Notes: generated from the letters alone by a model not told the origin. A DNA stretch of 64,000 nucleotides from Clostridiales bacterium UBA4039 (GCA_002382805.1 DGAD01000055.1:1-64000); one strand, 5' to 3'. Positions 45,069 through 55,017 are shown, counted from the stretch's first letter. Made by a program: numbers and translations.

Positions 45069-47708
45069 TTATTTCAATTTTGATAGACGTTCATTGACTT
45101 GTGCCAATAGTCCTTCATATTTTTCTTGCTTTTCTTTTTCCCCTTGAACAACAGCTTCTGGGGCTTTACTTATAAATCCTTGATTACTCAGTTTTTTTAC
45201 AATCCGTGCAACTTCAGATTCAAGCTTTTTCTTTTCCCCCTCCAAGCGTTTAATCTCTTGGTCAATATCAACAAGCTCATTAAATGGAATAAAGATATTT
45301 GCCCCCGGTATAATCACCGATACAAAGTCATCTTCAACACCTTGCTTATCTGCTTGAACAACGACTTCACTTGCAAAAGCTAGCGGTTCAAAGAATTTCG
45401 TTCCATCTCTAAAGATTTGTCGAACTTTTTCTTGATCACTCACAACGATTGCCTTTGCTGTTTTCTTTGGTGATACATTCATCTCTGCTCGAATGTTACG
45501 GATTTGATGGATTGCCTCTTTTAATAAAGAAATACTTTCTTCTTCATTTGGAAAATGATAAGCATCTTCAAATGTCGGCCATTCTGAAACCATAATTGAT
45601 GCTTGAGTGTTCAAAACTGTTTGGTAGATTTCTTCTGTAATAAATGGCATGTATGGGTGTAAAAGTTTAAGTGCTTGTACAAGGACAGTTTTTAATGTCC
45701 ACAATGCCGCTTGTCTTGTTTCATCTGCTTCGTTATATAATCGTGGTTTAACCATCTCAATATACCAGTCACAGAATTCTTCCCATACAAACTCGGTTAA
45801 TTTTTCCACCGCAATTCCTAATTCATATTTTTCCATATTATCTGTAACGTCTTTAGCTAAATCATTGGCTTTTGATAAAATCCACCGATCAGCCTCTGTC
45901 AAACGACTAAGGTCAATTGTCTCAGGAATATTTTCTATATCATACATCATAATAAATCGAGATGCATTCCAAATTTTATTAGCAAAGTTTCTTGATGCCT
46001 CAACGCGTTCATAATAAAAACGCATATCATTTCCCGGTGAGTTTCCGGTAACTAAGCTAATACGAAGGGCATCAGATCCATATGCATTAATCACTTCAAG
46101 TGGATCTACTCCATTCCCTAGAGACTTACTCATCTTACGACCTTCGGAATCTCGAACCAGACCATGAATGAGCACTGTATTAAATGGTAATTTTCCAGTG
46201 AATTCAATTCCTGAAAAGACCATACGAATAACCCAGAAGAAAATAATGTCATATCCGGTAACTAACACATTGGTTGGATAGAAGTATTCAAGCTCAGCTG
46301 TATTTTCCGGCCATCCTAGGGTTGAAAACGGCCATAGCGCTGAACTAAACCAAGTATCTAATGAATCTTCATCTTGCCATACATTGGTACTTCCACATTT
46401 TGTGCATGTATGTACCGAGGATTTACTAATCATCGTCTCGCCACAGTCGTCACAATAATATGCTGGAATACGGTGTCCCCACCATAATTGACGCGAGATA
46501 CACCAATCACGGATGTTTTCCAACCAATTTAGATATACTTTTCCATAACGTTCTGGCACAAATTTAAGCTCACCGGACTTTAAGGCTTGGATTGCCGGTT
46601 GTGCAAGTTCTTCCATACGTAAAAACCATTGAGATTTTAAAAGCGGCTCAATAACGGTATTACATCGGTCATGCATTCCAACATTATGTACATGGTCTTC
46701 TATTTCTACAAGATATCCCTCGTCTTTGAGCCGAGCCACAATCGCTTTTCTCGCATCATATCGATCCATGCCAGAATATTGTCCACCATTTTGATTGATG
46801 GTACCATCATCATTCATAATGTTGATTTGTTCTAAATCATGACGTGCTCCAACTTCATAGTCATTGGGGTCATGGGCTGGCGTAATTTTTACAACACCTG
46901 TTCCAAATTCTTGATCAACATAATGATCAGCAATAATTGGAATCTCGCGACCAACTAAAGGAAGAAGCACTGTCTTACCCACCAAATCAGCATACCGCTC
47001 ATCGTCAGGATGAACCGCTACGGCCGTATCTCCTAGCATGGTCTCTGGCCGAGTCGTTGCCAAACGTAATCGGCGCTCTTCCCCTTTGACCGGATACTCC
47101 ACATGATAAAAATGTCCATTTTTTTCGATATGTTCCACTTCAGCTTCTGAAATAGTAGTTTGACAGCTTGGACACCAGTTAATTAATTTGTCCCCTTTAT
47201 AGATATAGCCCTTTTCATAATATTTTAGGAATACATCCAATACGGCTTCTGAACAACCTTCATCCAAAGTAAAACGTTCACGTTCCCAATCACATGATGC
47301 ACCAAGTTTCTTTAATTGATCTACAATGGTACCGCCGTATTCTTCTTTCCACTTCCATGCTTCTTCCATAAATTTTTCTCGACCTAAAGATTCCTTGTCA
47401 ACACCTTCTTTGGCCAACTTCTCAACAATCTTTACCTCTGTTGCAATGGCCGCATGGTCTGTTCCCGGTTGCCAAAGGGCTTCAAAACCTTGCATACGCT
47501 TAAAGCGAATCAATATATCTTGTAATGTATTATCAAGCGCATGTCCCATATGCAACTTTCCTGTAATATTGGGTGGTGGAATTACAATGGTGTACGGCTT
47601 TTTTTCTGGATTGGGTTGTGCATGAAAATAGCCTTGTTGTATCCATTCATCATAAATGCGTTGCTCCATTTTTTTTGGATCATAATTTTTTTCTAACTCT
47701 TTTGCCAT
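45069..47708 (-). CDS. valS: valyl-tRNA synthetase
   Basis: This class I synthetase has 879 residues. The HIGH-type motif is in PPPNITGKLHMGHAL and the KMSKS loop in GRKMSKSLGNG. Zinc-ribbon Cys pairs are present (CPSC and YYCDDCGE ... CTKCG), and a C-terminal coiled coil ends the protein, as in bacterial ValS. The frame stays open to 47825, but GGAGG before the ATG at 47708 and the T-box leader upstream fix the start. Controlled by the T-box at 47735-47988. Confidence 0.96.
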   Translation of the reverse strand: MAKELEKNYDPKKMEQRIYDEWIQQGYFHAQPNPEKKPYTIVIPPPNITGKLHMGHALDNTLQDILIRFKRMQGFEALWQPGTDHAAIATEVKIVEKLAKEGVDKESLGREKFMEEAWKWKEEYGGTIVDQLKKLGASCDWERERFTLDEGCSEAVLDVFLKYYEKGYIYKGDKLINWCPSCQTTISEAEVEHIEKNGHFYHVEYPVKGEERRLRLATTRPETMLGDTAVAVHPDDERYADLVGKTVLLPLVGREIPIIADHYVDQEFGTGVVKITPAHDPNDYEVGARHDLEQINIMNDDGTINQNGGQYSGMDRYDARKAIVARLKDEGYLVEIEDHVHNVGMHDRCNTVIEPLLKSQWFLRMEELAQPAIQALKSGELKFVPERYGKVYLNWLENIRDWCISRQLWWGHRIPAYYCDDCGETMISKSSVHTCTKCGSTNVWQDEDSLDTWFSSALWPFSTLGWPENTAELEYFYPTNVLVTGYDIIFFWVIRMVFSGIEFTGKLPFNTVLIHGLVRDSEGRKMSKSLGNGVDPLEVINAYGSDALRISLVTGNSPGNDMRFYYERVEASRNFANKIWNASRFIMMYDIENIPETIDLSRLTEADRWILSKANDLAKDVTDNMEKYELGIAVEKLTEFVWEEFCDWYIEMVKPRLYNEADETRQAALWTLKTVLVQALKLLHPYMPFITEEIYQTVLNTQASIMVSEWPTFEDAYHFPNEEESISLLKEAIHQIRNIRAEMNVSPKKTAKAIVVSDQEKVRQIFRDGTKFFEPLAFASEVVVQADKQGVEDDFVSVIIPGANIFIPFNELVDIDQEIKRLEGEKKKLESEVARIVKKLSNQGFISKAPEAVVQGEKEKQEKYEGLLAQVNERLSKLK

Positions 47709-47734
47709 ATTGACCTCCACAATAGTATCTGTAA

Positions 47735-47988
47735 AATAAAAAAAGCCTTCTCGCAAAGGACGAAAAGACCGTGGTACCACCTTAATTTCTGATAATATAT
47801 CAGACTCTTGTGTGAATAACGACACAAACCGGATAAACCTATCACCATAAGGTGGTTCTTAACTTATCTGCTCCGAAGCTACCTTCCGTTAATCAACTGC
47901 AGGAATCTTCCAGCCAATGGATTCCTTTCTCTGAGCCAAATCTTTTAACGTACTCTTCTTCATCAACGCATCTTACATTTGATTTTGT
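47735..47988 (-). promoter_or_regulatory. T-box riboswitch, probably tRNA-Val responsive
   Basis: On the minus strand AAGGTGGTACCAC (47771-47783) is the T-box core. The terminator GTCTTTTCG/CGAGAAGGC (47745-47769) with a T-run follows. Upstream GATGAAGAAGAGTACG is the typical start of stem I, AGAGAAAGGAATCC lies in its apical part, and GTA before GCTTCGGAGC is the likely Val specifier. Confidence 0.93.
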
Positions 47989-47993
47989 TTATA

Positions 47994-48022
47994 ATCATAA
48001 TGGATTTTATCTATTTTGTCAA
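47994..48022 (-). promoter_or_regulatory. SigA promoter of the valS T-box
   Basis: On the minus strand TTGACA and TATGAT are separated by 17 bases. The -35 lies inside the last codons of the coiled-coil gene at 48011-49099, so the Hsp70 operon runs right up to, and could read into, the valS leader. Confidence 0.78.
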
Positions 48023-49099
48023 TAAATTCTCCAGAACCTCTTTTTCATGTTCTAGTTTTTGCAAATCTTTTTGTAATATTGCTCTTTTTTCTTGATGTTT
48101 TTCATATAGACGTTCAAGCCCTTTGGCAGTTGCAAAATATTCTGCATTTTTGGTTACAAACTCTATATCTTCGATTTGTAACTTATTAATCACGTCCTCG
48201 ATATCGTGACTTAGATTTCGCATGGAGCGATGAATATGGTCATAATTTCTTTGCTGTTGCTGTGCATCTAAGTAATGTTCATAACGAAGTTCAAGAACTT
48301 CTGAGCTGTTTACTTGGTACTTTTCATATTCAAAATCAAGAAGTTGCTGATTACGAATATACTTTAATTTTGTTTTATTCAACAGCTTGACTGCACGTTC
48401 TTGTAGGAGCTGATTCTTCTTGATTTCATGGACACAGTAGCGTCTAAATACAAAACCCCATATAAATAAAAAGGATACTGTGACAATACTAATTAATGCT
48501 GGTAAAAACACATTCTCATTATAGACAACGACCAGTGTTGACAATACAATGCCTACGATCAGTGTAATAAAAACCAACGCCAGCATAAAATACTTTAAAA
48601 AAGAAAGGGCACGTCTTAAGTTTCCAAAATGAAAGAGTAAACTTTGCTTTTCTCCTTCTAAAATATCCAAATCTTTTTTTACCATGTTTTGATTTTCTTC
48701 ATGTTCTTTTAATACATGTATCGCTTTGGCAATATCTTTTGATACCAAGCGAATGTGCGGATTCTCTCGATTTTTTGCCTGCGTATTTTTTGTTTCTGCT
48801 TCTTTTATGGCGACTTTGTATTCAGATAACTGACGGCACAAGTCATGCAAATAACTTTTCGTATCTTCATGGGCCATTTTTATTCGTTCTACGACAATAA
48901 ACTGATTCATCTGCTGGTGATATTGTTGTGATAGTTCTTGTAATCTCACATCATTATCCCGTAGCATATCTTTTATTTTTTCATTCTTATAGGGGTCCTT
49001 TAAAAGTGTCTCCACATCCATCCCAAGCAATAGCTCTTCTTCATAAGGCTTAAATCTTGACTTGAGTTTTCCGATTTTTTGTATGATTTTTTTAAACAT
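48011..49099 (-). CDS. coiled-coil protein with two central membrane helices (Hsp70 operon)
   Basis: This is a 362-residue protein of unknown family. Residues 1-170 are highly charged and helical, with heptad-like Lys/Glu/Gln patterning. Two membrane helices follow (about 172-192 and 200-218), and a second coiled-coil half runs to the end (many Gln, Glu and Lys). Both ends would lie on the same side, probably the cytoplasm, giving a membrane-anchored pair of coiled coils. AGGAG is three bases from the ATG. It is the last gene of the Hsp70 operon, 31 bases after the repeat protein, so it may tether that system to the membrane. Confidence 0.72.
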   Translation of the reverse strand: MFKKIIQKIGKLKSRFKPYEEELLLGMDVETLLKDPYKNEKIKDMLRDNDVRLQELSQQYHQQMNQFIVVERIKMAHEDTKSYLHDLCRQLSEYKVAIKEAETKNTQAKNRENPHIRLVSKDIAKAIHVLKEHEENQNMVKKDLDILEGEKQSLLFHFGNLRRALSFLKYFMLALVFITLIVGIVLSTLVVVYNENVFLPALISIVTVSFLFIWGFVFRRYCVHEIKKNQLLQERAVKLLNKTKLKYIRNQQLLDFEYEKYQVNSSEVLELRYEHYLDAQQQQRNYDHIHRSMRNLSHDIEDVINKLQIEDIEFVTKNAEYFATAKGLERLYEKHQEKRAILQKDLQKLEHEKEVLENLLTK

Positions 49100-49130
49100 A
49101 AGCTCCTATTCCATTCTATAATATTACACC

Positions 49131-50057
49131 CTACTGTTTATCCAACGTATAAAATCGTATGGTGTATGCTTGTATTTCTTTTTTGATATAGCGTTCGTGC
49201 TGTTTCCATTCATGCACTAACGCTTCCAAATAATGTGTCTCTCTCTGAAAATCCGAACCGACTTCTGCCAGTTTTGCCATATGATAATACGCAAGTACAC
49301 GTTCTTGATCAGAAAGTTGTTCCAATAGAATCCTATTTGCCGCTTCAACTGATGATATGATTTGATTCATGGAATAATACGCAAGCGATTGATACAACGC
49401 ATAATCTGAATTATTATCCGTATACTCTATGACAAATGCATAGGATGAACAGTCTAAATGTGCGCCTAGCAATGCTTTTGTATAGACTTCCGGGTATTTT
49501 TCTTTTAGGTGCTTAATCATGACTTCTGCATATATATCTTTTCCAATACCAATCATATATGCCAGGTAGTAACGTAACCATTTCAACTGATTTTTTTCGT
49601 CTTTTAATTGTAAAAATGCCGTTATGCTATGTTCTGTCTCACCCATAAACTGATAATACCAAACCAGAAAATCAAATGCATCTTCATCCGGGTGATGAGC
49701 GATTTTGACAATATACTGATCAATATTTATTGTATCTTCCCATCCAAACACCAGCATACATTTGATATAGACATAGAGTACTTTGGGTGATTGATTGTTC
49801 TGATAGCCATGGATGATGCATTGTTGTCCTTCTTGTTCAAAACCATATCTTAAAAGTAAAATTCCCATATTAATCAGTGCTTCTTCATCTTTGTGAAGAT
49901 ATGCTTGCCAATATGCATTAAATCCATAATCGGATCGTTGGGTATCAAATAAATAATCACCGAGATAATGCCAGCGCTTAGCCTGTTGTTCTTCTATTTG
50001 CTCAGGATACACAAGGTCACTACCGGCTGGGTTATGTCGGCACAAATATACCCCCAT
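49131..50057 (-). CDS. TPR/Sel1-like helical repeat protein (Hsp70 operon)
   Basis: This 308-residue cytoplasmic protein is built of helical pairs resembling TPR or Sel1 repeats (QAYLHKDEEALINMGILLLRYG, LAYYSMNQIISSVEAANRILL). It has no signal peptide, membrane helix or catalytic motif. The N-terminus MGVYLCRHNPAGSDLV has one Cys-His cluster, too short to call a zinc site. AAGGAG lies six bases before the ATG, and three bases separate it from the stop of the Hsp70-VWA gene, so it is clearly part of that operon. TPR proteins often bind Hsp70 tails or clients; partner binding is inferred only. Confidence 0.72.
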   Translation of the reverse strand: MGVYLCRHNPAGSDLVYPEQIEEQQAKRWHYLGDYLFDTQRSDYGFNAYWQAYLHKDEEALINMGILLLRYGFEQEGQQCIIHGYQNNQSPKVLYVYIKCMLVFGWEDTINIDQYIVKIAHHPDEDAFDFLVWYYQFMGETEHSITAFLQLKDEKNQLKWLRYYLAYMIGIGKDIYAEVMIKHLKEKYPEVYTKALLGAHLDCSSYAFVIEYTDNNSDYALYQSLAYYSMNQIISSVEAANRILLEQLSDQERVLAYYHMAKLAEVGSDFQRETHYLEALVHEWKQHERYIKKEIQAYTIRFYTLDKQ

Positions 50058-50060
50058 ATC

Positions 50061-52151
50061 TTACTCCTTCTCCACACGTACGAGCTGTGCAAGCTTATTA
50101 GCTATCGCATCAAGAATATCATAAAACGGTTCATCCATAGAATAATAGTGTCCATAGTCTCCTACTAAAGGTGTATAGGCTAAGAGACTATCCGGATCTT
50201 TTTTTGCAACAACATAACAGATAACGCCTGCATCATTCACCGTTTTTATAACGTCCTCCAAACCTCGACCATTGTGGGTAGGTATATGTGGCGGAGCATC
50301 CGTTATCACAATAAAAGCTTTGTATGCATTGGCTACAGGGCGTTTTTTTAGATACTCAACCCCAGTCTCTACCGCTTCAAGGGTTGACTCTGGAATATCA
50401 CCGCCATAATTTCTCGGCAACTTCTTCACATTTTTCCGAAATCGTTCTATATCTTTTGTCCATTTGTATTTTTTAGGTTTTTCACGTTCCCCTAAGTCTC
50501 CATAGCCAATTAATCCCAACTGATAGTCAATGCCTTTTTGATGGAGCTGATTTGAAAATTCAATAGCTTTTTCTTTTACTCCGTCTATATACACATCCAT
50601 ACTGCTTGTTGTATCAATGATAAAAACAATGTCCATCCCTGTTATGTCCGGTGCAGTTTTTGCCAGCGAATGGTCAATAACCGGAGCACTCTTTGTTCGA
50701 TCAAAAGCTTGACAGACTTGATGTCCGCTAATCTTGTCCACGACTTCTACTTCAAATAAATTATCTCGGTCAATTTGATAGGTAATGGATAACTGGCTGT
50801 CATCGGTAATATTTTCTAAAACGACAGACCCTATATACTTACTCGTCTGTTCATGTCCTTCTTCCCACTGAAAGCAGTCAATCGAAACCGCATGAGCTCC
50901 ACGCGTCACTTTAAAGCCATCTTCCGTTGCAGTTGATGGAATCTCTGTTCCCATCTTAAGGATAGGAATAAGTGCTTTTTGTCCGGTTGCTTCATTTATA
51001 ATTGCTCGCGTTCCTATATGCTGACGCATAATTTGTCCAATCTCAACGCTGCTATTTGGCAAATGCATCAGATAATTATAGATAGCCGCTCCCATTGCTA
51101 CACTTTTTGCCGGATCTTTGGCACGGTAGGGTTCTTTTATATGCCCTGCAATAATACGCTTTACCATAGGCACAAGTGTTGATCCGCCAACTAAAATCAC
51201 TTTATCAATCGTCTCCTTTGTCTCACCAGAACGTTCCAGCGCCAATTCAACCACGTCCATACTTCGCTCAATATATTCACGAATAAGCTCTTCAAACTGA
51301 TCCCTTGTAATGTCAAAAGTTAATTGATATGGAATGCCATCAACAATAGTGATTGGATGAATATTGACACTCATTTTGTTTGCCTCAGATAGCCCTCGCT
51401 TTGCCCGTTCTGCTTCAATGCGTATTTTTTGCATCATTTGTTTTTGTTCAAGCTCTTCAAACTGACGGATGCTTACTCCATGTTGTTTTTCAAAAGCTTC
51501 TACCATCGCTTGTACTAACACTTCATCAAAATCATCGCCGCCCAGCTTCATATCACCTACATCCGCCAACTCTTGAAATGAATTGTTCCCATATATATCT
51601 TGGGCCACGGATAACACACAAGCATCAAATGTACCTCCGCCCAAATCATAAATCAGAATTTTTTGTACGTAACTTTGCTTATATCCATACTCAATAGCTG
51701 CCGCCAGCGGTTCACTTAACAGATGGACTATCTCAAATCCTGCAAGCATACCGGCTTTTTTAGTGGCATATATCTGGCGATCATTAAAATATGCCGGATG
51801 GGTTATAACCACTTCAACAATAGGCTCTCCTATTTGTTCTTGGGCTGCGTCTTTTATCTTTTTTAGGATTTCGCTACTAACTTCCTCTGGTAGTAGCTCG
51901 TATCCTCCCACAGTAATCGCTTCTTCTTGACCCATTTTACGCTTAACTGAAAAAATAGTCTCTTCCGAGTAAATCACCGCACTATTTTTAGCCTCTGTTC
52001 CAACCAATATCTCATCCTCAAGATAACAAACGACCGATGGCAGCACTTCTTGTGCACCGTCTGTTTTGACAACGTCCATTAAATCTGTCCGATCATCATA
52101 AAGCATTCCTACTGTATTGGTTGTTCCTAAATCAATCCCTAAAAATGCCAT
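50061..52151 (-). CDS. Hsp70 (DnaK-like) ATPase fused to a VWA domain
   Basis: Residues 1-360 are an Hsp70 nucleotide-binding domain: phosphate-1 loop GIDLGTTNTVG, phosphate-2 loop YDLGGGTFDACVL, adenosine motif VILVGGSTLVPMVKR and a YRAKDPAKSVAMGAA linker. A beta-rich segment at about 365-490 resembles the Hsp70 substrate-binding beta domain. Instead of the helical lid there is a VWA domain at about 502-696. Its metal-ion site looks complete: D513-T-T-S-S517, the GGDIPE loop (D585) and ITDAPPH (D618). A VWA domain usually binds protein partners through Mg2+. The arrangement suggests an ATP-switched adaptor or tether. The stop of the neighbouring Hsp70 gene lies six bases upstream. Confidence 0.9.
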   Translation of the reverse strand: MAFLGIDLGTTNTVGMLYDDRTDLMDVVKTDGAQEVLPSVVCYLEDEILVGTEAKNSAVIYSEETIFSVKRKMGQEEAITVGGYELLPEEVSSEILKKIKDAAQEQIGEPIVEVVITHPAYFNDRQIYATKKAGMLAGFEIVHLLSEPLAAAIEYGYKQSYVQKILIYDLGGGTFDACVLSVAQDIYGNNSFQELADVGDMKLGGDDFDEVLVQAMVEAFEKQHGVSIRQFEELEQKQMMQKIRIEAERAKRGLSEANKMSVNIHPITIVDGIPYQLTFDITRDQFEELIREYIERSMDVVELALERSGETKETIDKVILVGGSTLVPMVKRIIAGHIKEPYRAKDPAKSVAMGAAIYNYLMHLPNSSVEIGQIMRQHIGTRAIINEATGQKALIPILKMGTEIPSTATEDGFKVTRGAHAVSIDCFQWEEGHEQTSKYIGSVVLENITDDSQLSITYQIDRDNLFEVEVVDKISGHQVCQAFDRTKSAPVIDHSLAKTAPDITGMDIVFIIDTTSSMDVYIDGVKEKAIEFSNQLHQKGIDYQLGLIGYGDLGEREKPKKYKWTKDIERFRKNVKKLPRNYGGDIPESTLEAVETGVEYLKKRPVANAYKAFIVITDAPPHIPTHNGRGLEDVIKTVNDAGVICYVVAKKDPDSLLAYTPLVGDYGHYYSMDEPFYDILDAIANKLAQLVRVEKE

Positions 52152-52157
52152 ATTAAC

Positions 52158-53789
52158 CTACCTTTCGCTTTGTACCACTGTTGTTTGATGTCGTTTTGGT
52201 ATGAACATCTGCTTAAACCCTGAGGGGGAATAGTTTTGTCCATAACCTAAGTCTTCAACTTCTCCCTGAATTGTTCCTGTCTCTTCATCTATCGACAACG
52301 TTACTTTTATCTGTGTTTGACCACGAGGTCTACGTGGTAAGCCGGCAACTTCTACATCACCTATGACACTACATCCATCCACACCCTTATCCTTATGGAT
52401 GCGCTCAAGTATTCGCACCGATAGATGTGTCATATCCTCTTGCGTCTCTCCATCAATGGTAAATATTTGGGCACGACGTGCTAATCGATATGGAGTCCCT
52501 CGACTAATCATTGTATAGAATGTTCTAACTGCATCCACTTCAATCTCAAAACCTATATCATGAGGTACGCACACTTCAAAATTCATATATTGTCGTCCTG
52601 TTGTAAGCTCCGTCTGCGTATGCACGCCCATTTTCATCGCTGCATAAATAGTTGCCCCCAAGGATATATCTAACGCGGGACGGTCTGTGACATAAATTTT
52701 TTCTTGATCTTGAAAAAGATGAATCATCATTTTTTTGACCCAAGGCATTTGAGAGGAACCACCTGTCAAAAGAATCCGATCAACATCTTCTGGCTTTATG
52801 GCTCCTTGATACGCTTCTTGTAATGTTTTTACAACAAACAGTTTCGTCTTATCTATAAAGGCTTGCCCAACCCTCTCTAAATCTTCTCGCGTCATACTCA
52901 GTACAAAAGGAGGTACACAAAATGCAAAGGGTACACGTACTTTTTGAGTGCCTGATAATCGTTCTTTTGTCTCACGAGCACGCATCTTTATTTCCGCATG
53001 ATTTTCCTTGGAAAGCGTCTCTATTGGATGCCCTTTATCTCGAATACACTGCAAGAAATAGTCATACAAAAGCGCATCAAGAATATCTCCACCATGCTTA
53101 GCTTGTCCTCCTTCACTCAGCACTTTTAGTGTTTGCTCACGCGCACTTACCTGCTCAACACCAAACAACGTAATATCCAGCGTTCCACCGCCAAAATCAA
53201 AAACCATAACCTTCTCTCCTGAATTAAACGGATGGTGATAGCTATAGGTCAATGCCGCCGCTTTAGGTTCTTCAATTAGGCATATGAGTTCATCTTGAAT
53301 CCCTGCAAGTTGACACGCACTAATCGTTGCCTTCTTTGCCGCATCGTCAAAATCATACGGTACGGAAACAACAATTCCGGCTATTGAACTTTTAGGGTTC
53401 ATACTTTTAATTTGATTAAAAAGCGCACGTAGAACCATGGCTGATAATTCTTCTGGGGAAAATGATTGACTATTGAGCACGATGGGTTGATTGGTTCCCA
53501 TAAAACTTTTAATCGACATTGCTGTTGCTTCTGGAAAAATGACATAGGTATTGAGCGCTTCTGTCCCAACAATCCACTCCTCATCTAACTCTTCTTTTCG
53601 ATACTGAATAACACAAGGTAAGGGAATTTTTCCAAAACCATTACTCATATCTATCGGTTCAGGTGTATGCTTTTGTTGGTGCCAATAACTAATCACAGAG
53701 TGTGTCGTTCCCAAATCAATACCCAGTATATATAGATCTTCATCTAATCCTTGTTCTTCAATTATTTTTTTATACTGTTCAATACTCAT
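52158..53789 (-). CDS. Hsp70-family (DnaK-like) ATPase, second copy
   Basis: This is a 543-residue chaperone-like ATPase. The nucleotide-binding motifs are intact: GIDLGTTHSVI, FDFGGGTLDITLF and ILLTGGSSQMPWVKK. A compact beta-type substrate domain follows (about 400-520), ending in a short basic tail; the C-terminal helical lid of DnaK is missing. The N-terminus has an extra 20 residues before the first beta strand. GAGGTG lies before the ATG, which overlaps the upstream gene by eleven bases. It is one of three intact Hsp70-type ATPases in the operon and is not the housekeeping DnaK. Confidence 0.9.
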   Translation of the reverse strand: MSIEQYKKIIEEQGLDEDLYILGIDLGTTHSVISYWHQQKHTPEPIDMSNGFGKIPLPCVIQYRKEELDEEWIVGTEALNTYVIFPEATAMSIKSFMGTNQPIVLNSQSFSPEELSAMVLRALFNQIKSMNPKSSIAGIVVSVPYDFDDAAKKATISACQLAGIQDELICLIEEPKAAALTYSYHHPFNSGEKVMVFDFGGGTLDITLFGVEQVSAREQTLKVLSEGGQAKHGGDILDALLYDYFLQCIRDKGHPIETLSKENHAEIKMRARETKERLSGTQKVRVPFAFCVPPFVLSMTREDLERVGQAFIDKTKLFVVKTLQEAYQGAIKPEDVDRILLTGGSSQMPWVKKMMIHLFQDQEKIYVTDRPALDISLGATIYAAMKMGVHTQTELTTGRQYMNFEVCVPHDIGFEIEVDAVRTFYTMISRGTPYRLARRAQIFTIDGETQEDMTHLSVRILERIHKDKGVDGCSVIGDVEVAGLPRRPRGQTQIKVTLSIDEETGTIQGEVEDLGYGQNYSPSGFKQMFIPKRHQTTVVQSER

Positions 53790-55017
53790 AGTTCACCTCT
53801 TTGATCTGTCCTTCAATACTGATCTCCAACGTCATCGTTACATATGTTGTCGCATGCTTTGGATATATATATAAATTAAACAGATGGGACTCTTGCATAT
53901 TATCATCATATTTTACAAAAGGGACACTTCGTTGATAATCGGTCAAAATTAGTTCAATAACATAACGCTTTTGATATATCTGTCCCGGTCGAATAAAAAC
54001 AATACGTCGTCTATTTTGATCAATGATTCCATAGCCCCAATGTGTCTTTGTGCTCGTACACAAATCGCCGTTATGTGTATCTCGATAATTCAAGAATGCT
54101 TTAGCCCCTATAAAAAGCATATGTTCATCATATTGGTATCTTCCATCATCCATGAGTTTTTGCCAAAAAATCTCCTGGTTATATCCCCCACTAATGATGC
54201 TCTGGGTTAGTTCACTATTCAATGCTATTGTATTTTTTTGAACCCATTGTTCAAAAAACACAATAAACTCTGCATACGTAATCGTTATCTTTTTGGGAGG
54301 ATAATAAATGGATGTATATAAATTCACATCTTGCTTCGATTGAACTTGACGATATAAAAGCATCTTCTGATCATTATATGTCTGCTCAATGCGCTGTAAA
54401 TCAATCTCCTTATTATATATCTTTCTATGTGCAGCTTGAATCGTTTGAAGATAGAACTGATCAATCGCTTCAAGTGCCGTGGGTCTTTGTATTATTTCAT
54501 CGACATATTCTTTCTCCAAATCGTCTTTTACAAAGTGAAAATGCATACTTTTTGTACTATTAAAATAGGTCAGCCATGCATCGTTAAGGCCTTGATCGTA
54601 ACCATAACCTACAAGTGCTTGTTTTAAAGAAATCCATTGAATTTGTATGCTATTTTGCTCTGCTAATTTTTTTTGAACACTTTGACAGTGTTTTGCAGAA
54701 AATCCAGCGCCATTCATGAGAATAAGGGATGTTACTATATCTCCATGATATTGTTGCAAGATTTTATAAAGACAGTGCTGAATAAAATCAGCCGTCCATT
54801 CAGGGGTAAGCCCTGCCCAAACCGCATTCTCAAACGTATCTGCTTCTTCTCCACAAACGACTGCATCTTCATCTTCAATATACGCTATTTTAAGAGGGAT
54901 CTGCATTGATCCATATCCACCGGTTAAGTCGATATATTCTAAGTTCTCCCCAAAATAATCACCAATAGCGAATGCGCTTTTGTTCTCGCCCAATTCCATC
55001 CATACTGTAGCCTTCAT
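53779..55017 (-). CDS. divergent Hsp70/actin-fold-like protein (Hsp70 operon)
   Basis: The N-terminal stretch (MKATVWMELGENKSAFAIGDY, then SMQIPLKIAYIEDEDAVVCGEEA) follows the pattern of the Hsp70 first subdomain. The GTT phosphate loop is absent, however, and no GGGTxD motif appears. A central helical part and a GGYNQEIFWQKLM stretch near 290 echo the adenosine motif region without its glycines. The C-terminal 100 residues look beta-rich, like a substrate domain. It is probably a pseudo-ATPase. I think it may belong to the DUF5716-type family seen near DUF5717 proteins in Lachnospiraceae, but that is from memory. AGGAG lies five bases before the ATG. Confidence 0.65.
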   Translation of the reverse strand: MKATVWMELGENKSAFAIGDYFGENLEYIDLTGGYGSMQIPLKIAYIEDEDAVVCGEEADTFENAVWAGLTPEWTADFIQHCLYKILQQYHGDIVTSLILMNGAGFSAKHCQSVQKKLAEQNSIQIQWISLKQALVGYGYDQGLNDAWLTYFNSTKSMHFHFVKDDLEKEYVDEIIQRPTALEAIDQFYLQTIQAAHRKIYNKEIDLQRIEQTYNDQKMLLYRQVQSKQDVNLYTSIYYPPKKITITYAEFIVFFEQWVQKNTIALNSELTQSIISGGYNQEIFWQKLMDDGRYQYDEHMLFIGAKAFLNYRDTHNGDLCTSTKTHWGYGIIDQNRRRIVFIRPGQIYQKRYVIELILTDYQRSVPFVKYDDNMQESHLFNLYIYPKHATTYVTMTLEISIEGQIKEVNYEY

